From Paulinella micropora (lineage: Eukaryota; Cercozoa; Imbricatea; Euglyphida): DNA of 55,590 nt. Below, one piece after another: positions 21,187 through 32,108 of this stretch (its first letter is position 1; each line of letters starts with the position of its first letter). The notes under the pieces are model-generated. The model worked only from the letters and a program-made list of their open reading frames with translations. It was not told the origin of the DNA and did not search any database. The DNA lies in assembly GCA_009731375.1 (NCBI GenBank), contig BJOX01000242.1, positions 1 through 55,590 of the forward strand. The letters are read 5' to 3'. The position numbers and the translations under genes are program-made.

Positions 21187-22110
21187 CTAAGGTTGGATGT
21201 CTTCACGATTTAATAATTCCTTTGTTTTTTTCGCTTTTGTTAAATCTGTAACTTGCTCGTTAATTTGTTTTTCTTCGTCAGCTGGTTTATCAAATTTGGT
21301 CTTTAATAATTCACGAGGGCTGACTAGTTCGTCTGAATTTAATATTAACTTGAAGCCCTTTCTTCCGACGACGGTGTAAATCTGCTTACTGTATTGTCGG
21401 CCCCCTTTTGAAAATAAATTTCTTTTCAATTCCTTTCTCACTCTATCTCCTTTTTCAAATTCGTCTACTAACCCATCCCGTTGAATTCGTTGTTTGTTTT
21501 TATTTACCTCCTTAAATACATCGATCGGCCTAGCTTGAATTGTTCTATGATGTCGCATATTATAAGCATCTACCATATCATCAATCCAAGAAAGCCAATC
21601 AAAATTACCATTAGTTTCAAATAGAATATCAAGCCACCGTCTTATAGTTCTAATAACACTGTCCACAATCGCAAGAGCCCGATGGTCACCCACTTCAACC
21701 GTCCGATGGTCAATATTGTTTTCTCTGAAATAATCTTTAACCATTCCTTTATATTCACTTCCGCTATCAGTAGTAATTGATTCGGGAGTGTATGGTATTG
21801 ATTTTAAAGCCAAATAAACTTCCTTAGCCGTTTTGTTTTTAAGCGGTTTAATTATTAAAAATCTACTGTGAGTGTCAATCCAAAACAACATCCAAGCATA
21901 GCCTTTATTTCCTTTCTTGTCTTTAAGTTTAGACATATCCGCCAAATCTACAAATACTTGTTTAAGTGGTTTGTCTGACCATATAGTATTCCATTTATCG
22001 GTTGGTAATCTTTTTTGGTAATGAATTTCAAGTGCTTGTTGTTCCTTTCGTTCATCTTCATCCGCACCTCCGGGTTCATTGTTTTGTGGATTGCTGTGTT
22101 TGTGGTCCAT
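21187..22110 (-). CDS. rve-family integrase
   Basis: This 307-residue protein inserts the linear viral DNA into the host genome. It starts MDHKHSNPQNNEPGG and has no HHCC zinc finger. The rve core shows D55 (QVFVDLADMS), the WMLFWIDTHSRFL strand and D115 (SITTDSGSEY). At the third acidic position it has D150 (ALAIVDSVIRTIRR) where this family normally has Glu, giving a DD34D array. The homologue at 51378-52383 has the same Asp. The C-terminal part (KGDRVRKELKRNLFSKG, then YSKQIYTVVGRKGF) is the small beta-barrel DNA-binding domain common to Polinton and retroviral integrases. The gene is intact and ends at TAG. A 6-bp target duplication around the element fits its activity. It overlaps nothing and abuts the next minus-strand gene by one base. 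Confidence 0.93.
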   Translation of the reverse strand: MDHKHSNPQNNEPGGADEDERKEQQALEIHYQKRLPTDKWNTIWSDKPLKQVFVDLADMSKLKDKKGNKGYAWMLFWIDTHSRFLIIKPLKNKTAKEVYLALKSIPYTPESITTDSGSEYKGMVKDYFRENNIDHRTVEVGDHRALAIVDSVIRTIRRWLDILFETNGNFDWLSWIDDMVDAYNMRHHRTIQARPIDVFKEVNKNKQRIQRDGLVDEFEKGDRVRKELKRNLFSKGGRQYSKQIYTVVGRKGFKLILNSDELVSPRELLKTKFDKPADEEKQINEQVTDLTKAKKTKELLNREDIQP

Positions 22111-22368
22111 CTAATACTTAATGATACCTAATGCTTTATCCTTATATATTGCTCTTTCTTTTTTTTCTAGTTCAAAACAGTAATTAGAACAAAACTCATA
22201 CATATAAAACCAATCAAAACTATCATCAATGGCTGTAATCTGTCGGTTCGCTAAACACAGAGTTAATCCACACACATAGCAACTAGTGAAGTCATACATA
22301 CGATGATTATATAGGTAGTCCATAATGTGTAAACGAACATCTAACTGTAAATTCTTAATTTCACTCAT
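22111..22368 (-). CDS. Cys-rich small protein, candidate zinc binder
   Basis: 85 residues from MSEIKNLQLDVRLHIMDYLY. Two Cys pairs, TSCYVCGLTLC and FCSNYCFELE, could bind zinc. The N-terminal helix (VRLHIMDYLYNHRMYDF) resembles the start of an F-box or BTB-like helix, but too little is present to claim one. It lies directly upstream of the integrase on the same strand (stop and ATG adjacent), so the two are probably co-transcribed. The gene is intact; function unknown. Confidence 0.6.
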   Translation of the reverse strand: MSEIKNLQLDVRLHIMDYLYNHRMYDFTSCYVCGLTLCLANRQITAIDDSFDWFYMYEFCSNYCFELEKKERAIYKDKALGIIKY

Positions 22369-22381
22369 ATATATTAGAACT

Positions 22382-22840
22382 TTAAAAATATTTTTGAAAC
22401 ATCATTATTTTTGATTTCTTACCTTTACCTTTCTTAGGCTGTTCCTCTTCCTCACTTTCCTCGCTCTCACTCTCGCTCTCTTCTAATTCAGGCAGTTTCT
22501 TTTTTACCACTTTCTTCGCCTTCTTCTGTTTAGTCTTTAATTTCATACCCGCAACCCGTCGCGCGACAATATCAACAAAATCTTGTTGAACCTCTTCATC
22601 ACTTTCACTACTTTCTTCAATCGGCTCGCCGTCTCTTCCATCTATCATATCCCTCGCCAACTGTTTCTTAGACACGTGGTCCATCTTTTCATCATTGGTT
22701 ATTTCTTTCGCATTCTTCGCCTCTTCCTCCGCGAGTAATTCCCTAGCTCTTTCAATCTTTCTCTGCCTCGCATACTGTTTCTTCATTACAGTCGCTTTTT
22801 CAAGGTTCTTTATGGCAATCTCTCTATTACCTCTCGGCAT
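22382..22840 (-). CDS. Charged Lys/Glu-rich protein
   Basis: 152 residues from MPRGNREIAIKNLEKATVMK. Residues 1-55 are a basic helix. Next comes an acidic patch (EPIEESSESDEEVQQD), a basic KTKQKKAKKVVKKKL segment and an acidic ESESEESEEEE run, followed by a basic tail. This mosaic is typical of nucleic-acid-associated or histone-like accessory proteins, which is inference only. It is the first gene of a minus-strand run of three that ends with the integrase; its promoter region is shared with the divergent fibre gene. Confidence 0.55.
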   Translation of the reverse strand: MPRGNREIAIKNLEKATVMKKQYARQRKIERARELLAEEEAKNAKEITNDEKMDHVSKKQLARDMIDGRDGEPIEESSESDEEVQQDFVDIVARRVAGMKLKTKQKKAKKVVKKKLPELEESESESEESEEEEQPKKGKGKKSKIMMFQKYF

Positions 22841-22906
22841 TTTTGGATGTATATCTAACCAAAAATAATTTTTATTCGGATTAATTATTATCCAAATTAT
22901 ATATCA
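22841..22906. promoter_or_regulatory. Divergent promoter region
   Basis: 66 bp separate the minus-strand group of three genes from the plus-strand fibre gene. It contains TTTTTATTCGGATTAATTAT and ends TATATATCA before the ATG. T-rich sequence followed by a TATATA box a few bases before the ATG recurs ahead of most genes of the element. Confidence 0.5.
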
Positions 22907-25900
22907 ATGAGTCAATATAAGTCGCTCTTAGGATTGAATGAGCTAGCTGTTGATAGTCTGGACATAAAAAACTTAGATTTAACGAACACTAATATTATAG
23001 GCTTAAACACTGATAGGGTGCCAGAAGATGCTGACCCCGTAAATCTTTACTATACTGACGGACGATTTGATGCGAGGTTATCTACCAAATCAACATCAGA
23101 CATCAAAGAAGGTAAAAATTTATACTACACTGAGCAACGAGTAAGGGACAATGACAAGGTTCAAGCCTCAACTCAACACCGCTCTAATACAAGTAATCCG
23201 CACCAAACCAGTCTATACAATTTGATAGACACTAACATATCCGCACCAACGGTCGGGCAATACTTAACATACAATGATGTGGATGGTAAATGGAGGAATA
23301 CCACCCTGGGGTCAATAGACACACTCTCCGATGTAGTCATTACAGCACCAATAGCGATGAATAGTTATCTAACATATAATTCAATAAACTGGGTAAATAA
23401 AACCTTTCCGATAAATGTTGATGAATTCGGTAATATTAATATGGGCGGATATTTGAACATAACGGGAGTTAATTTACTAAATACTATATTGGTTTCTTCA
23501 ATCATAACCACTGCGACATTTAATGATGCTTTTGATACACTGCTATCGGCTAAGACAACCACTAACTTAGCAGAGGGGACAAACCTTTACTATACCAATG
23601 CTAGATTTGACACTCAATTAGCAACAAAGATCACAACCAACTTAGCAGAGGGAACAAATCTATATTATACGACGGCCAGAGCAAATACAGATTTTGATAC
23701 GAGATTGGCAACCAAGAGCACCACCAATTTAGCAGAAGGAACTAATCTATATTATACTGATGGCAGATTTGACACACTGCTAGCTACTAAATCAACTACT
23801 AACTTAGCAGAAGGAACTAATCTATATTATACCACAGCGAGAAAAAATACAGATTTTGACACGAGAATAGCGACGAAATTAATAGATGCTTTGAGCGACT
23901 GCCTTATAACGACACCCGCAGATAACCAACTGCTTATTTACAGCACAGGACAATGGCGAAATGTGGTTTCACCTTTTCTGAGATTAGACTGCACAGCAAG
24001 TATGACGGCAGGCTTAAATATGGGGGGATTTGCGATTACAAATGTTGGTAATGTTGATGGGATTGATGTGTCAGCACTTGATACGAATGTCGTTAAATTA
24101 TCAACATACCAAACAATCGGAGGAAATAAAACATTTAGCGACAAAATAACAACTTCATTAACTTCAAATATAAGCAGACCGATAATTATAGGAAGCACGT
24201 CAAAATCAGCAAATGGGGCAACAGGCGGATTAGAATTATATGGAAAAGCGGGCAATATCGGCGGGGCACACTTACAAGCAATAACATCGGCGGATGCTTA
24301 TCCAACATTTCAATTATTGAACTGGGCACACGATAACATTAATCTATACTTTGATTGTTATTTCAACGGGACTAACATATTATCTTCTAATACTTCTTCA
24401 AATTTTCAAATAGCGAAATACTTAAACAAACTAAGTTTTAATTACAAAAACGGCGGAACACTCTGGCAGTCTATAACATTGACAGAGGCGATATCAATTG
24501 ATACAGCAGGCTTATTAACGACGAAGGCGATAACGGCTAATGGTCTAATAACTGCGAATGCGGGAGTATCTACAACCACTTTGACAACGAGCGATAACAT
24601 TGTCGTAGGTGCTGGAAAAAGTCTTTTTATTGATAGAAGTGGGGCGACAATAGCAAATAAACTGGTTTTATGGGATGGAGGCACTCCGTCGGCTACGGCG
24701 TTTCTAGGCTTTGGTGTTTCTAGTCAAACATTGATTTATAATGTTAATGCTTCAACAGATAGCCACGTATTTTATTATGGAGGCTCAAACGAATTATTCA
24801 GAATTAACAACACAGCGATTACGGCGACAAAATCAATAACAGCAAATGGTGGGTTGAATATGAATAGTCTAAGTATTACAAATGTAAATCAACTAAATGG
24901 TAGGACTGTCTCAACTTTTCTCTTTATTTATAGAACACGATGCGAACAAGGCGAAAGTGTCCGCGGATGGTAGCATAGACACTCACAGCGATGTAATAAT
25001 AACGACACCAGCAAACTGACAATTACTTACATACAACGGCACAAACTGGGTAAATTCCACTGGGTCTCTTGCTTTCCTTGCTTTATCAGGCGGAACGATG
25101 ACGGGCGATGTAAAATATGGGGCTTCTGCTTTTACTCTATACACAGCACCACAGGCTATGACGACTAACTCGGCACCTTCTCCGTTTGTTGCTTCTGCTT
25201 CGGATGAATACCACCCCGCTTATTATGCTTTTAATGCTAATCAAAACGATTACTGGACGACTGCTATATATTACAACGACACGACTGGGGTATATACAAG
25301 AGTGCCAGCAACCACTAATACTTGGGGCGGTGTGTGATATACTGGCGAATATATAAAAATAGATTTAGGGGCTATATACAGAATTAAAACATATTATGTC
25401 AGGTCTTCGTCAGCTAACTTCATTGAAACAACCCCGAGTATTTGGTATGTGGGGACAAGTAGCGACAACATAACATACACATTATGGGACAGCAGGAGTG
25501 GCGAGGCTTGGGCTTCGCAAACAACGAAAACATATTCGCCCGCTTCAAATGCTACCGCTAGATATATCATTTTCGTAGTAAATAAAACTGGGAGTGGTGG
25601 AACATCATTTAGGAGCCAACCCCGTATAGCCAGTTTGTATTTTGATTATGAGACATTTAATTATGATATAACATTGATTAGAAATATGACGGGCTACTCA
25701 ATAACAACAAGCGGAGCCATAACAGCAAGCGGTTTAATTACGGCTAGCGGAGGATTAACAGGAACCACATTAACAGCTAGCGGATTGATAACGGCAAATG
25801 CGGGAGTTGATTTGAAAAGTCAGATTATATCAAATGTAGCCACTCCATCGGCTTCAACAGACGGGGCGAATAAAAGTTATGTGGATACATTAGACGGTCA

Positions 25901-27175
25901 GAACGTGAAATTAACGGGAACCCAAACAATAGCAGGAACAAAGGAATTCAGTGGAATATTGGCGACTTCCCTTGGTGTCCCGTGTATAGTAGGTAGGAAT
26001 ACAAAAGGAACTGGTGCGACGGGAGGTTTAGAATTATATGGAACCAACAACAATCTAAACGGCCCGCACATTCAAGCTTTCGTAAATACATCAGTCTATT
26101 CCGTATTTCAACAATTAAACTGGGGGCAAGACAATATTGCTTTAAGTTTTGATAGTTATTACGATGGGGCGAACTGGAAATCAAGCGACCCAGGCTCAAA
26201 CTTTCAAATATACAAAATTTCAGATAAACTCTCCTTTAACTACAAATCGGGAGTAGCACTGGCAGGAACCATAGCATTTAGTGTGGCGATGAACATAAAC
26301 ACGGCTGGACTATTAACGGCGAATGCTGGAATACGCACAACAACTGCAACGGCGAGTGGAGTGATAACCGCAAATGCTGGTACTAATTCAGGCTCGCAAC
26401 TTTACTTTTCGGACGGCACGACATCAACTTGCGGAATAAGGTGGTCTGACGATAACCACGGCGTATTTTGTCAAAGAAATGCTAATGTGATGTATATTAA
26501 AGAGTATGGCGACATATACTTTCAAACAACGGGCTCTACTACACGAACACAGATGAATTCAGGCGGTCTTTATGTCACTTCGGCTGGTGCTTCTACTTCC
26601 GTCCAAATAGGTATGTCAAGGTCGGGATATCCTAATGAACCTATGATTTTATTAAGGTCTGGTAATAATGCTAATAACTGCGGTTTCATTGGTCATAGTG
26701 GCTCACAACTTTATGCTTGGTGTACGTCAAATTCAAACTGCGAACCTTCGGGGGGTTATAATTATGTGACAGTCGGAGGCGGTTGGGGCTACTCATCAGA
26801 CAGGAGATTGAAAGCGGATATTAAGACATTAGAATGTGGCGATTGTTGCGAGAAATTACTAAAATTAAATTGTTGCTCGTATTATTGGAAAACGGATGAG
26901 AAGAAAGAAAAAAAGAATTGTGGTTTTATCGCTGATGAAGTAAAAAAAAAATTCCAGAGTTTGTTGAGACTACGGGGATGAAAATAGGCGACGATGAAAA
27001 CATAGAAGGAATAGAATATACAAGTTTTATACTAATATTAGTCAGTGCTTTTCAACATATGGCGGAAAAGGTGATTAATTTAGAAAAAGAAAATAAAACT
27101 TTGCTTAATATATTACAAGACCTAACCAATCAATTAGCAGAAATCAGAGCAGTTGTATTTTCAAATGCCCCCTAG
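22907..27175 (+). pseudogene. Virion fibre with S74 self-cleaving chaperone, broken
   Basis: About 1,420 codons. The N-terminal third has at least five repeats of NLAEGTNLYYT followed by ARFDTxLATK, a module of phage and giant-virus fibres. The middle repeats a KTTxxxLITANAG motif and includes a discoidin-like part (FVASASDEYHPAYYAFNANQ through YIKIDLGAIYRIKTYY). The C-terminus is a peptidase S74 intramolecular chaperone (SDRRLKADIKTLE, then NCGFIADEVKKK, then GIEYTSFILILVSAF and a coiled coil); S74 domains trim themselves off after trimer folding, with the Ser of SDRR as nucleophile. Breaks: a frameshift near 24930, TGA at 25017 and 25335, and one base missing in the A run at 26942-26951. 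The protein probably binds the host surface. Confidence 0.85.
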
Positions 27176-27527
27176 ATTACACCCACCGCCAGCCGTAGAT
27201 GGTGGCGACCTTACACCCGAACTCAAAAACCGTGTGCTAGATGTCCAAATTAAGCAGGAAGAAAAAAAATTAGACTACGAATACGAAGACAACTGGGACT
27301 GTTGTATGACGAAGCGAAAAACAGACAGCCGACTTATCAAATACTTATTTCAAATGGGTATCATTATATCTATAATCACCCTTTGTATCGTGAGGTTGTC
27401 TGAAAAGAACATTCCGTGTGAGACGGCCAACACTTATGTCGGTATTTTAACACTATTAATAGGCATCTGCCTTCCTTCCCTTCTTCGTCCAAAAAGAAAA
27501 TTAAAAAATAAAATGAATGATATATAA
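27165..27527 (+). CDS. Small protein with two membrane segments
   Basis: 120 residues starting MPPRLHPPPAVDGGDLTPEL. An upstream ATG at 27153 lies inside the fibre stop region, so I chose the inner start, which overlaps the fibre gene by 11 bases. Residues 1-55 are polar. Two hydrophobic helices follow, FQMGIIISIITLCIVRL and TYVGILTLLIGICLPSLL, separated by a Cys-containing loop, and then a basic tail. Likely a small membrane protein, cytoplasmic at both ends; role unknown. It is intact. Confidence 0.6.
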   Translation: MPPRLHPPPAVDGGDLTPELKNRVLDVQIKQEEKKLDYEYEDNWDCCMTKRKTDSRLIKYLFQMGIIISIITLCIVRLSEKNIPCETANTYVGILTLLIGICLPSLLRPKRKLKNKMNDI

Positions 27528-27529
27528 AA

Positions 27530-27820
27530 ATGAAGTATTGTCAATCTTGTAAATTATCTTATCCACCCATATTTTTTATAAGCAAAAAATGGAAATTGTG
27601 TAAGGAATGTGATACCTGTCGCAAAAAAAAGAATGTTAATAATGTAATATGTGTTCATATGAATAAGCAGAAATATTGTTTGTTGTGTATAACGGCAGAA
27701 AATAAACCAGAAAAATATCTTATTCTGAACCGTGGGCAGAGTGGTTGGATTAAATATCATTACATTCATATAGTTGAGTTTTATACCACGAAGCATCATT
27801 TGAGCAGATTAGCGGAATAG
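27530..27820 (+). CDS. Cys-rich small protein
   Basis: 96 residues beginning MKYCQSCKLSYPPIFFISKK. The pairs CQSC, CKECDTC and CLLC suggest a zinc ribbon or treble-clef finger, as in late transcription or ring-like small viral proteins. It begins 2 bases after the previous stop, which supports co-transcription. The last 25 codons overlap a minus-strand frame with its own CxxC, so the true 3' boundary is uncertain. No closer family is recognised. Confidence 0.5.
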   Translation: MKYCQSCKLSYPPIFFISKKWKLCKECDTCRKKKNVNNVICVHMNKQKYCLLCITAENKPEKYLILNRGQSGWIKYHYIHIVEFYTTKHHLSRLAE

Positions 27821-27950
27821 CTTCATCAAAACTAACACACCAATCGCTGAAAGGCTTATACACACATTTAAATTTGGTTTCTATTCCTTTTTGAATACAC
27901 CACACACAACTTTCATTTTTTTTTATCACTGACCCGTGAATAGAAATCAC
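27750..27950 (-). CDS. Possible small CxxC protein on the opposite strand
   Basis: 66 codons starting MISIHGSVIKKNESCVWCIQ, with further Cys at KFKCVYKPFSDWC and a C-terminal LYECNDI. It overlaps the end of the plus-strand Cys-rich gene. Composition is protein-like and both overlapping genes are short, so either may be the real one. I keep it at low confidence. Confidence 0.3.
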   Translation of the reverse strand: MISIHGSVIKKNESCVWCIQKGIETKFKCVYKPFSDWCVSFDEAIPLICSNDASWYKTQLYECNDI

Positions 27951-28025
27951 AAGCGGTCCGACCTAACACAGAGCACACAAATAATAATATTAACAACATA
28001 ATATATTATACAACATATAGAAACA

Positions 28026-28388
28026 ATGAGTGAGTTCAAATACCAAAAGATTATTTTTCTGAGTAATGATTTTGTTGGCGGTAGCAAGACATTTGACAAA
28101 AACATTCAAATGAACTTTACACCAACCAGGATGAATGTTAAGTTTTTCCACTATATGAACGATATGACCGAGACGAAAACGAAAATCCTTCATATGGACC
28201 GCATTGGAATTATTGGCACATTCGCCGATAGCAACACCGCAAACATTTCCAATCTTAGCTACAATTTGGGGATAGTAGGCTGGACCGATAGTCAGTATTC
28301 GTTTAGGGTATTGAAAACTGACAATAGCAATATTGAGACTGACCAACTAGGTGGAAGAATTGTTATTTGTTTAGAATTTCTAGCGTAG
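28026..28388 (+). CDS. Hypothetical beta-rich protein, possible virion component
   Basis: 120 residues starting MSEFKYQKIIFLSNDFVGGS. Alternating hydrophobic strands (KIIFLSNDF, KNIQMNFTPTRMNVKFFHY, KTKILHMDRIGIIGTF, QYSFRVLKT, GGRIVICLEFL) suggest a small jelly-roll or beta-sandwich. It stands between the fibre cluster and the packaging ATPase, within the virion gene block, and has its own upstream TATATA-type box. Function not known. The gene is intact and ends at TAG within a GGGG...CCCC hairpin. Confidence 0.6.
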   Translation: MSEFKYQKIIFLSNDFVGGSKTFDKNIQMNFTPTRMNVKFFHYMNDMTETKTKILHMDRIGIIGTFADSNTANISNLSYNLGIVGWTDSQYSFRVLKTDNSNIETDQLGGRIVICLEFLA

Positions 28389-28404
28389 GGGCTTGCTCCC
28401 CCTA
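28386..28404 (+). terminator. GC-rich hairpin after the gene at 28026
   Basis: TAGGGGCTTGCTCCCCCTA starts with the stop codon and forms a stem of about six pairs (TAGGGG/CCCCTA) in otherwise AT-rich DNA. Several giant viruses end transcripts at hairpins, so a 3'-end signal is plausible, but this is inferred from structure alone. Confidence 0.4.
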
Positions 28405-28476
28405 GAACCCCGCAGGTAAAAAAATATATTTTAGAATATATAATATATTTGGAGGTGCGGAGGCGAAGTCTCTGAA

Positions 28477-29298
28477 ATGGAAAAAATCAATAATGTAAAG
28501 GTGAAACCAGTCAAGCAAAACGGAGATGGTGAGAAGTTAGCAAAAGGATATAAGTTATTTGATGAACCGTACGCCAATATTTTTCTTCTCGCTCGCAAGA
28601 AGAGTGGCAAGACGACCGCACTGTTTGAAATCCTGAAACGAACAACTGACAAAAAGACCCGCATTGTTATTATCGCCAGCACGATACACAAGGACCACAT
28701 ATACAAAGAAATGGTTAAGCACTTCAAGAAGAAGTGCAACCCAATGGCTATATACACATATTTGAAAACGGATGGATACAGTGTGATTGATTACGAGGAC
28801 AAGCTCAGCAAACCCGACGAGGAGCAAGAAGAAGGAGAGCTTGTTCAGGACTAGAAAGAAGAACCGAAGCCGAAGTTTTTATATTTTGGTAAAGAGGAAA
28901 AGAAGAAGCAGGAGGGAAGCGAAAAAGTGGAGAGACCGAGCAAATACATTACACCAGAAGTTGTGTTCGTGTTAGATGATTTAGGTAGTGGTTTAAGGGA
29001 TAAGTCAGTGAGCGACCTGTTAAAGAAAAACCGCCACTACAAGTCAAAGGTGATTATGAGCTCGCAATACCTTAACGACCTACGACCCGAAGCTATCAAA
29101 CAGCTGGACTACCTTCTTATTGTTCCTGGTCAGAGTGTTGATAAAATTAAACTCGTGTATAAGCATCTGGACCTCGGCTACGACCTTGAATACTTCATTG
29201 AAAAATATCACGAGGCGACCAAGGAACGATTTAACTTTTTGTATGTGGATGCGGTATCGGACGAACTGAGGCAGAATTTCAACAAAAGGTTTTTGTAA
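28477..29298 (+). pseudogene. FtsK/HerA-type packaging ATPase, one in-frame TAG
   Basis: 273 codons from MEKINNVKVKPVKQNGDGEK. Walker A is LLARKKSGKTTALF (residues 38-50), followed by the strand RIVIIASTIH. Walker B is EVVFVLDDLG (near residues 161-169), then SSQYLND as the sensor and a C-terminal YKHLDLGYDLEYF region. These match the A32-like packaging ATPases of PLVs, Polintons and virophages, which pump DNA into the capsid. A single TAG at 28852 splits the frame after LVQD in the acidic linker between the Walker motifs. Frame is otherwise continuous, so one substitution would explain it; conserved motifs are unharmed. It heads the ATPase-protease-minor capsid-capsid block. Confidence 0.88.
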
Positions 29299-29330
29299 TT
29301 TAAATTAATTATTTTTTCTATACAATATAG

Positions 29331-29642
29331 ATACCAACATCCCCAGTGATTATTTCACAACCAGCAGGATACAATATCGGATACAATCCAAGCCCAGTCA
29401 AAACGCCACAAGCAGGAGGGAAAAGAAAATCAAAAAAGAAACAAACAGGTGGGAAAGTAAATTGGAAAAAAGTCAGACAAGCGATATTGGATGCTAATAG
29501 GTTTATCAAGAAGAACCAATTGATTTCCAGGGGTGCTATTTTTCTCATCGATGTCGGAGTGCCTTATGCGGACCGTGTAGCGAGGGCGGCGGCCAAACAA
29601 GGATACGGCAAGCAACAAGGCGGAGCGGTCAAATTTCGTTAA
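29331..29642 (+). CDS. Small basic virion-type protein with lost or unusual start
   Basis: The conserved frame runs PTSPVIISQPAGYNIGYN, then GGKRKSKKKQTGG, a central helix and QQGGAVKFR. It has no ATG: the expected start codon reads ATA (29331), right after the promoter-like TTTTTTCTATACAATATAG; GTG at 29346 is the only other choice. Short Gly/Lys-rich proteins in this position occur in PLVs and recall adenovirus core or cement peptides. Binding of packaged DNA or protease processing is inferred. Confidence 0.5.
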   Translation: MPTSPVIISQPAGYNIGYNPSPVKTPQAGGKRKSKKKQTGGKVNWKKVRQAILDANRFIKKNQLISRGAIFLIDVGVPYADRVARAAAKQGYGKQQGGAVKFR

Positions 29643-29703
29643 CCCCCTAACCCGATTGATGTAAAATCTTATATTAATTTTTTCTAACAATATAATAGTA
29701 GTA

Positions 29704-31306
29704 ATGCGAAGTAAGCCAAAGAAACAACGGCCTCCGAGGATATACAGAACCAAAGATGGCAGACCATATATCAAAGTGAAAGGTAAACGATCATATCTCA
29801 ACTTTGGTGAGAAAACGAATGACCTTTCAACACTTCAAATCGTTAAACTGTTTTTGAAATATATGAACAAACCCCGAGGTAAACGAAAAAAAAAACCAGC
29901 GAGAAAGTGGTTGTATCTGACTTTAACCGTCTTGAATACGAGAACCGCAATCAGATACAAGACAACTTACAGAAAAAATATGACCTAATACACGAGCAGG
30001 AAGAAAAGGAAAAGAAGAAAAGGGATGAGATAGAAGAAGAAAAAAAAAAGGTTGGAAATAAAAGAAATCAAAGACCTTGAAGATAAAGAAGAAGAAAAGA
30101 AAAGAAGAGAGAGAGGAAGGAGGATGCTGAAATGAAGGAAAGACAAGAAGAAAAGAAAAGAGAGATTAAAAGGTTGAAACGAATAAATGAAGAACTCAGA
30201 GAATTCCAAAAAACTAAAAGGCTTTTATTGATGCCGCCAGACAAAAACAAACCACAACGAGCACGAAAAAAACATCCTTCGTCTGATACTAAGGTAGAAG
30301 ATGTAACTCAACAATGGAATGCGAACATAAGTAAGATTGAGCATTTACAGAGAGAAAAAATAGTTAAAGAGATGGTTGAAAGTTCTGTTCAGAGTAGAGG
30401 TGGTAGCAAAAAAACTAACAAACAAATCGTTCAAGATTTAGAAAAAGCTGGTATTGTAGTTATCAGTGTCAAGGGAGGAAAAGTTGTTAATTACAAAAAG
30501 ACTTTACAACAATTTTTAATCAAACACGAAACAACGAAAAACATTGAAACATCAGAGGAAGGATGGGCTTCATTTCATGCTTGGATAAAAAAGAAAACGA
30601 AGCAGGCAGAACAAAACAACCTCAACCACAACCACAACAACCTCAACCACAACCACAACAACCACAACCAGAACCACAACCAGAACCACAACCAGAACCA
30701 CAACCAGAACCACAAACAGAAGAACAGCCGCCAGCTGGCGATGAGGATGCGAAAAAATTAATATTATATTTACAAAATATGCCACAGTTAGAAGATGACC
30801 AAAGTGGGGAAGGCTATCGCGGACTAATGACGGATGAAATAGACACCATTATGAGTAAGCACGATTGGTATTTGGGAACAGTAGCCAGCGACGAAATAAA
30901 CAAACTGAAACCAGAAAAAAGAAAGAAGTATGGTTTTATAATGAACTTGGATAAGTCTAGCCAACCAGGCTCACATTGGATTGCTGTTTGGATTGACACC
31001 ATTAAAGACGACTCTATTGAAATCTACGACCCTCTCGCACTGTATAAGTTGACTGAGCTATTTCTTCACCAAATGAAACAGCTTATTGAAAAGAGTAAGC
31101 AGAGCACTTACCTGCTTATGAAAGTCAATCAAGTCAAAAACCAAAGCGACACGAGCACAACCTGCGGGTGGCATAGTATTAGGTTTTTGTTAGAGCGGGC
31201 GAAAGGGAACAGTTTTAAATTTGCCAGCGGTTGGACAGACTTAAAAGAAAAAGAAGCGGAGGAGTTGAAAACACAGAATGGGTATGGTTTTGATACATAT
31301 ATATAA
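29704..31306 (+). pseudogene. Ulp1/adenain-like virion protease with long extension, frameshifted
   Basis: The piece starting MRSKPKKQRPPRIYRTKDGR, a Lys/Glu-rich coiled-coil middle (SDFNRLEYENRNQIQDNL, then KEMVESSVQSRGG) and a C-terminal protease join if one-base changes are allowed in A runs near 29890 and 30050 and between about 30100 and 30690. The protease core shows His in QPGSHWIAVWID (30972), Asp in IEIYDPLA, Gln in VNQVKNQ and Cys in TTCGWHSIRFLLERA (31163), the full catalytic set of adenovirus/Ulp1-type cysteine proteases. In PLVs it matures capsid proteins. A PQPQPQ/PEPQPEPQ linker (30610-30730) precedes the core; in the other frame it reads as Asn-His repeats. The protease part itself is unbroken. 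Confidence 0.82.
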
Positions 31307-31332
31307 AAAATATTTACCTGCTAATATATACA

Positions 31333-32108
31333 ATGGAGTATAGAGGCGGGCGAAGTAGTAATATTTACTATGTCAATAGCAAAAATGGGATAAACGGCAC
31401 GGACAGTGATTTCACTCACGCCATTGATATGAAATCGCTAGACAACCCGACACACTGTAAAATTTTACATATCTATGTTCCGAAGTCGTATTACTCTGTG
31501 GCAAGTCCTTACAACACTTTTATTCTGAGTGAAAACGGCAACGAGGCACTCATTACGATACCTGAAGGAAACTACACGATGAACAACTTAAAAAATAAGC
31601 TGGCCGAGGTGCTAACCGCAGAAAGCCCCAACGACTACACATATACAATAACAAGCAACAACACAAACACCGACCCCGAAGACGGCAAGCTAACATTCAC
31701 CGTAGCGAACAATCCCATTAACATCCAACCGCGGTTTGTATTTGATGACGAAACAAGGGTCCACGAAATTATGGGGTTTGAGCGGTCCTCTACTTATTTC
31801 TTTGCTAACAATACACTGAGGTCACCAAATGTCATAATATTGACTGGCGAAAAAACACTGTATCTACAAAGCGACCTAGTAGGCGAAGGTGATAACCACT
31901 TATTACAGGAAATATACACAGCGAATGAAATCCCATTCGGCTCTGTTATCTACGATGGAAGCGGGTCGGAGTATGGCAAAAGATTATCTACGAGTTCAAG
32001 CAATGTGTATCGGTTTTACTTGACTGACGAAAACGACCAACCAATTAACCTCAACTGTTTGGGTATTGTAATGATATTGTTGATTTACCGCGAGACGAAT
32101 CATTTTAA
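31333..32108 (+). pseudogene. Penton-like minor capsid protein, frameshift near its end
   Basis: It starts MEYRGGRSSNIYYVNSKNGI and shows the pattern of PLV/Polinton pentons: NGTDSDFTHAIDM near the N-terminus, then NEALITIPEGNYTMNNLKNK and a single jelly roll. Near 32065 one base is missing: the expected end NDIVDLPRDESF with TAA at 32106 lies in another frame, while the current frame runs on to 32148. About 258 residues were intended. Pentons plug the five-fold vertices of the capsid. The start follows CTAATATATACA, a promoter form also seen ahead of polymerase B. Major capsid follows 100 bp downstream. Confidence 0.8.

Noticed and set aside
28787-28975. Small Arg/Ser-rich frame overlapping the ATPase
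   Set aside because: It is in another frame of the charged linker between Walker motifs and has no features of its own.
30570-30785. Val-rich minus-strand frame
   Set aside because: It is the complement of the CCACAACC repeat that encodes the protease's Pro/Gln/Glu linker.
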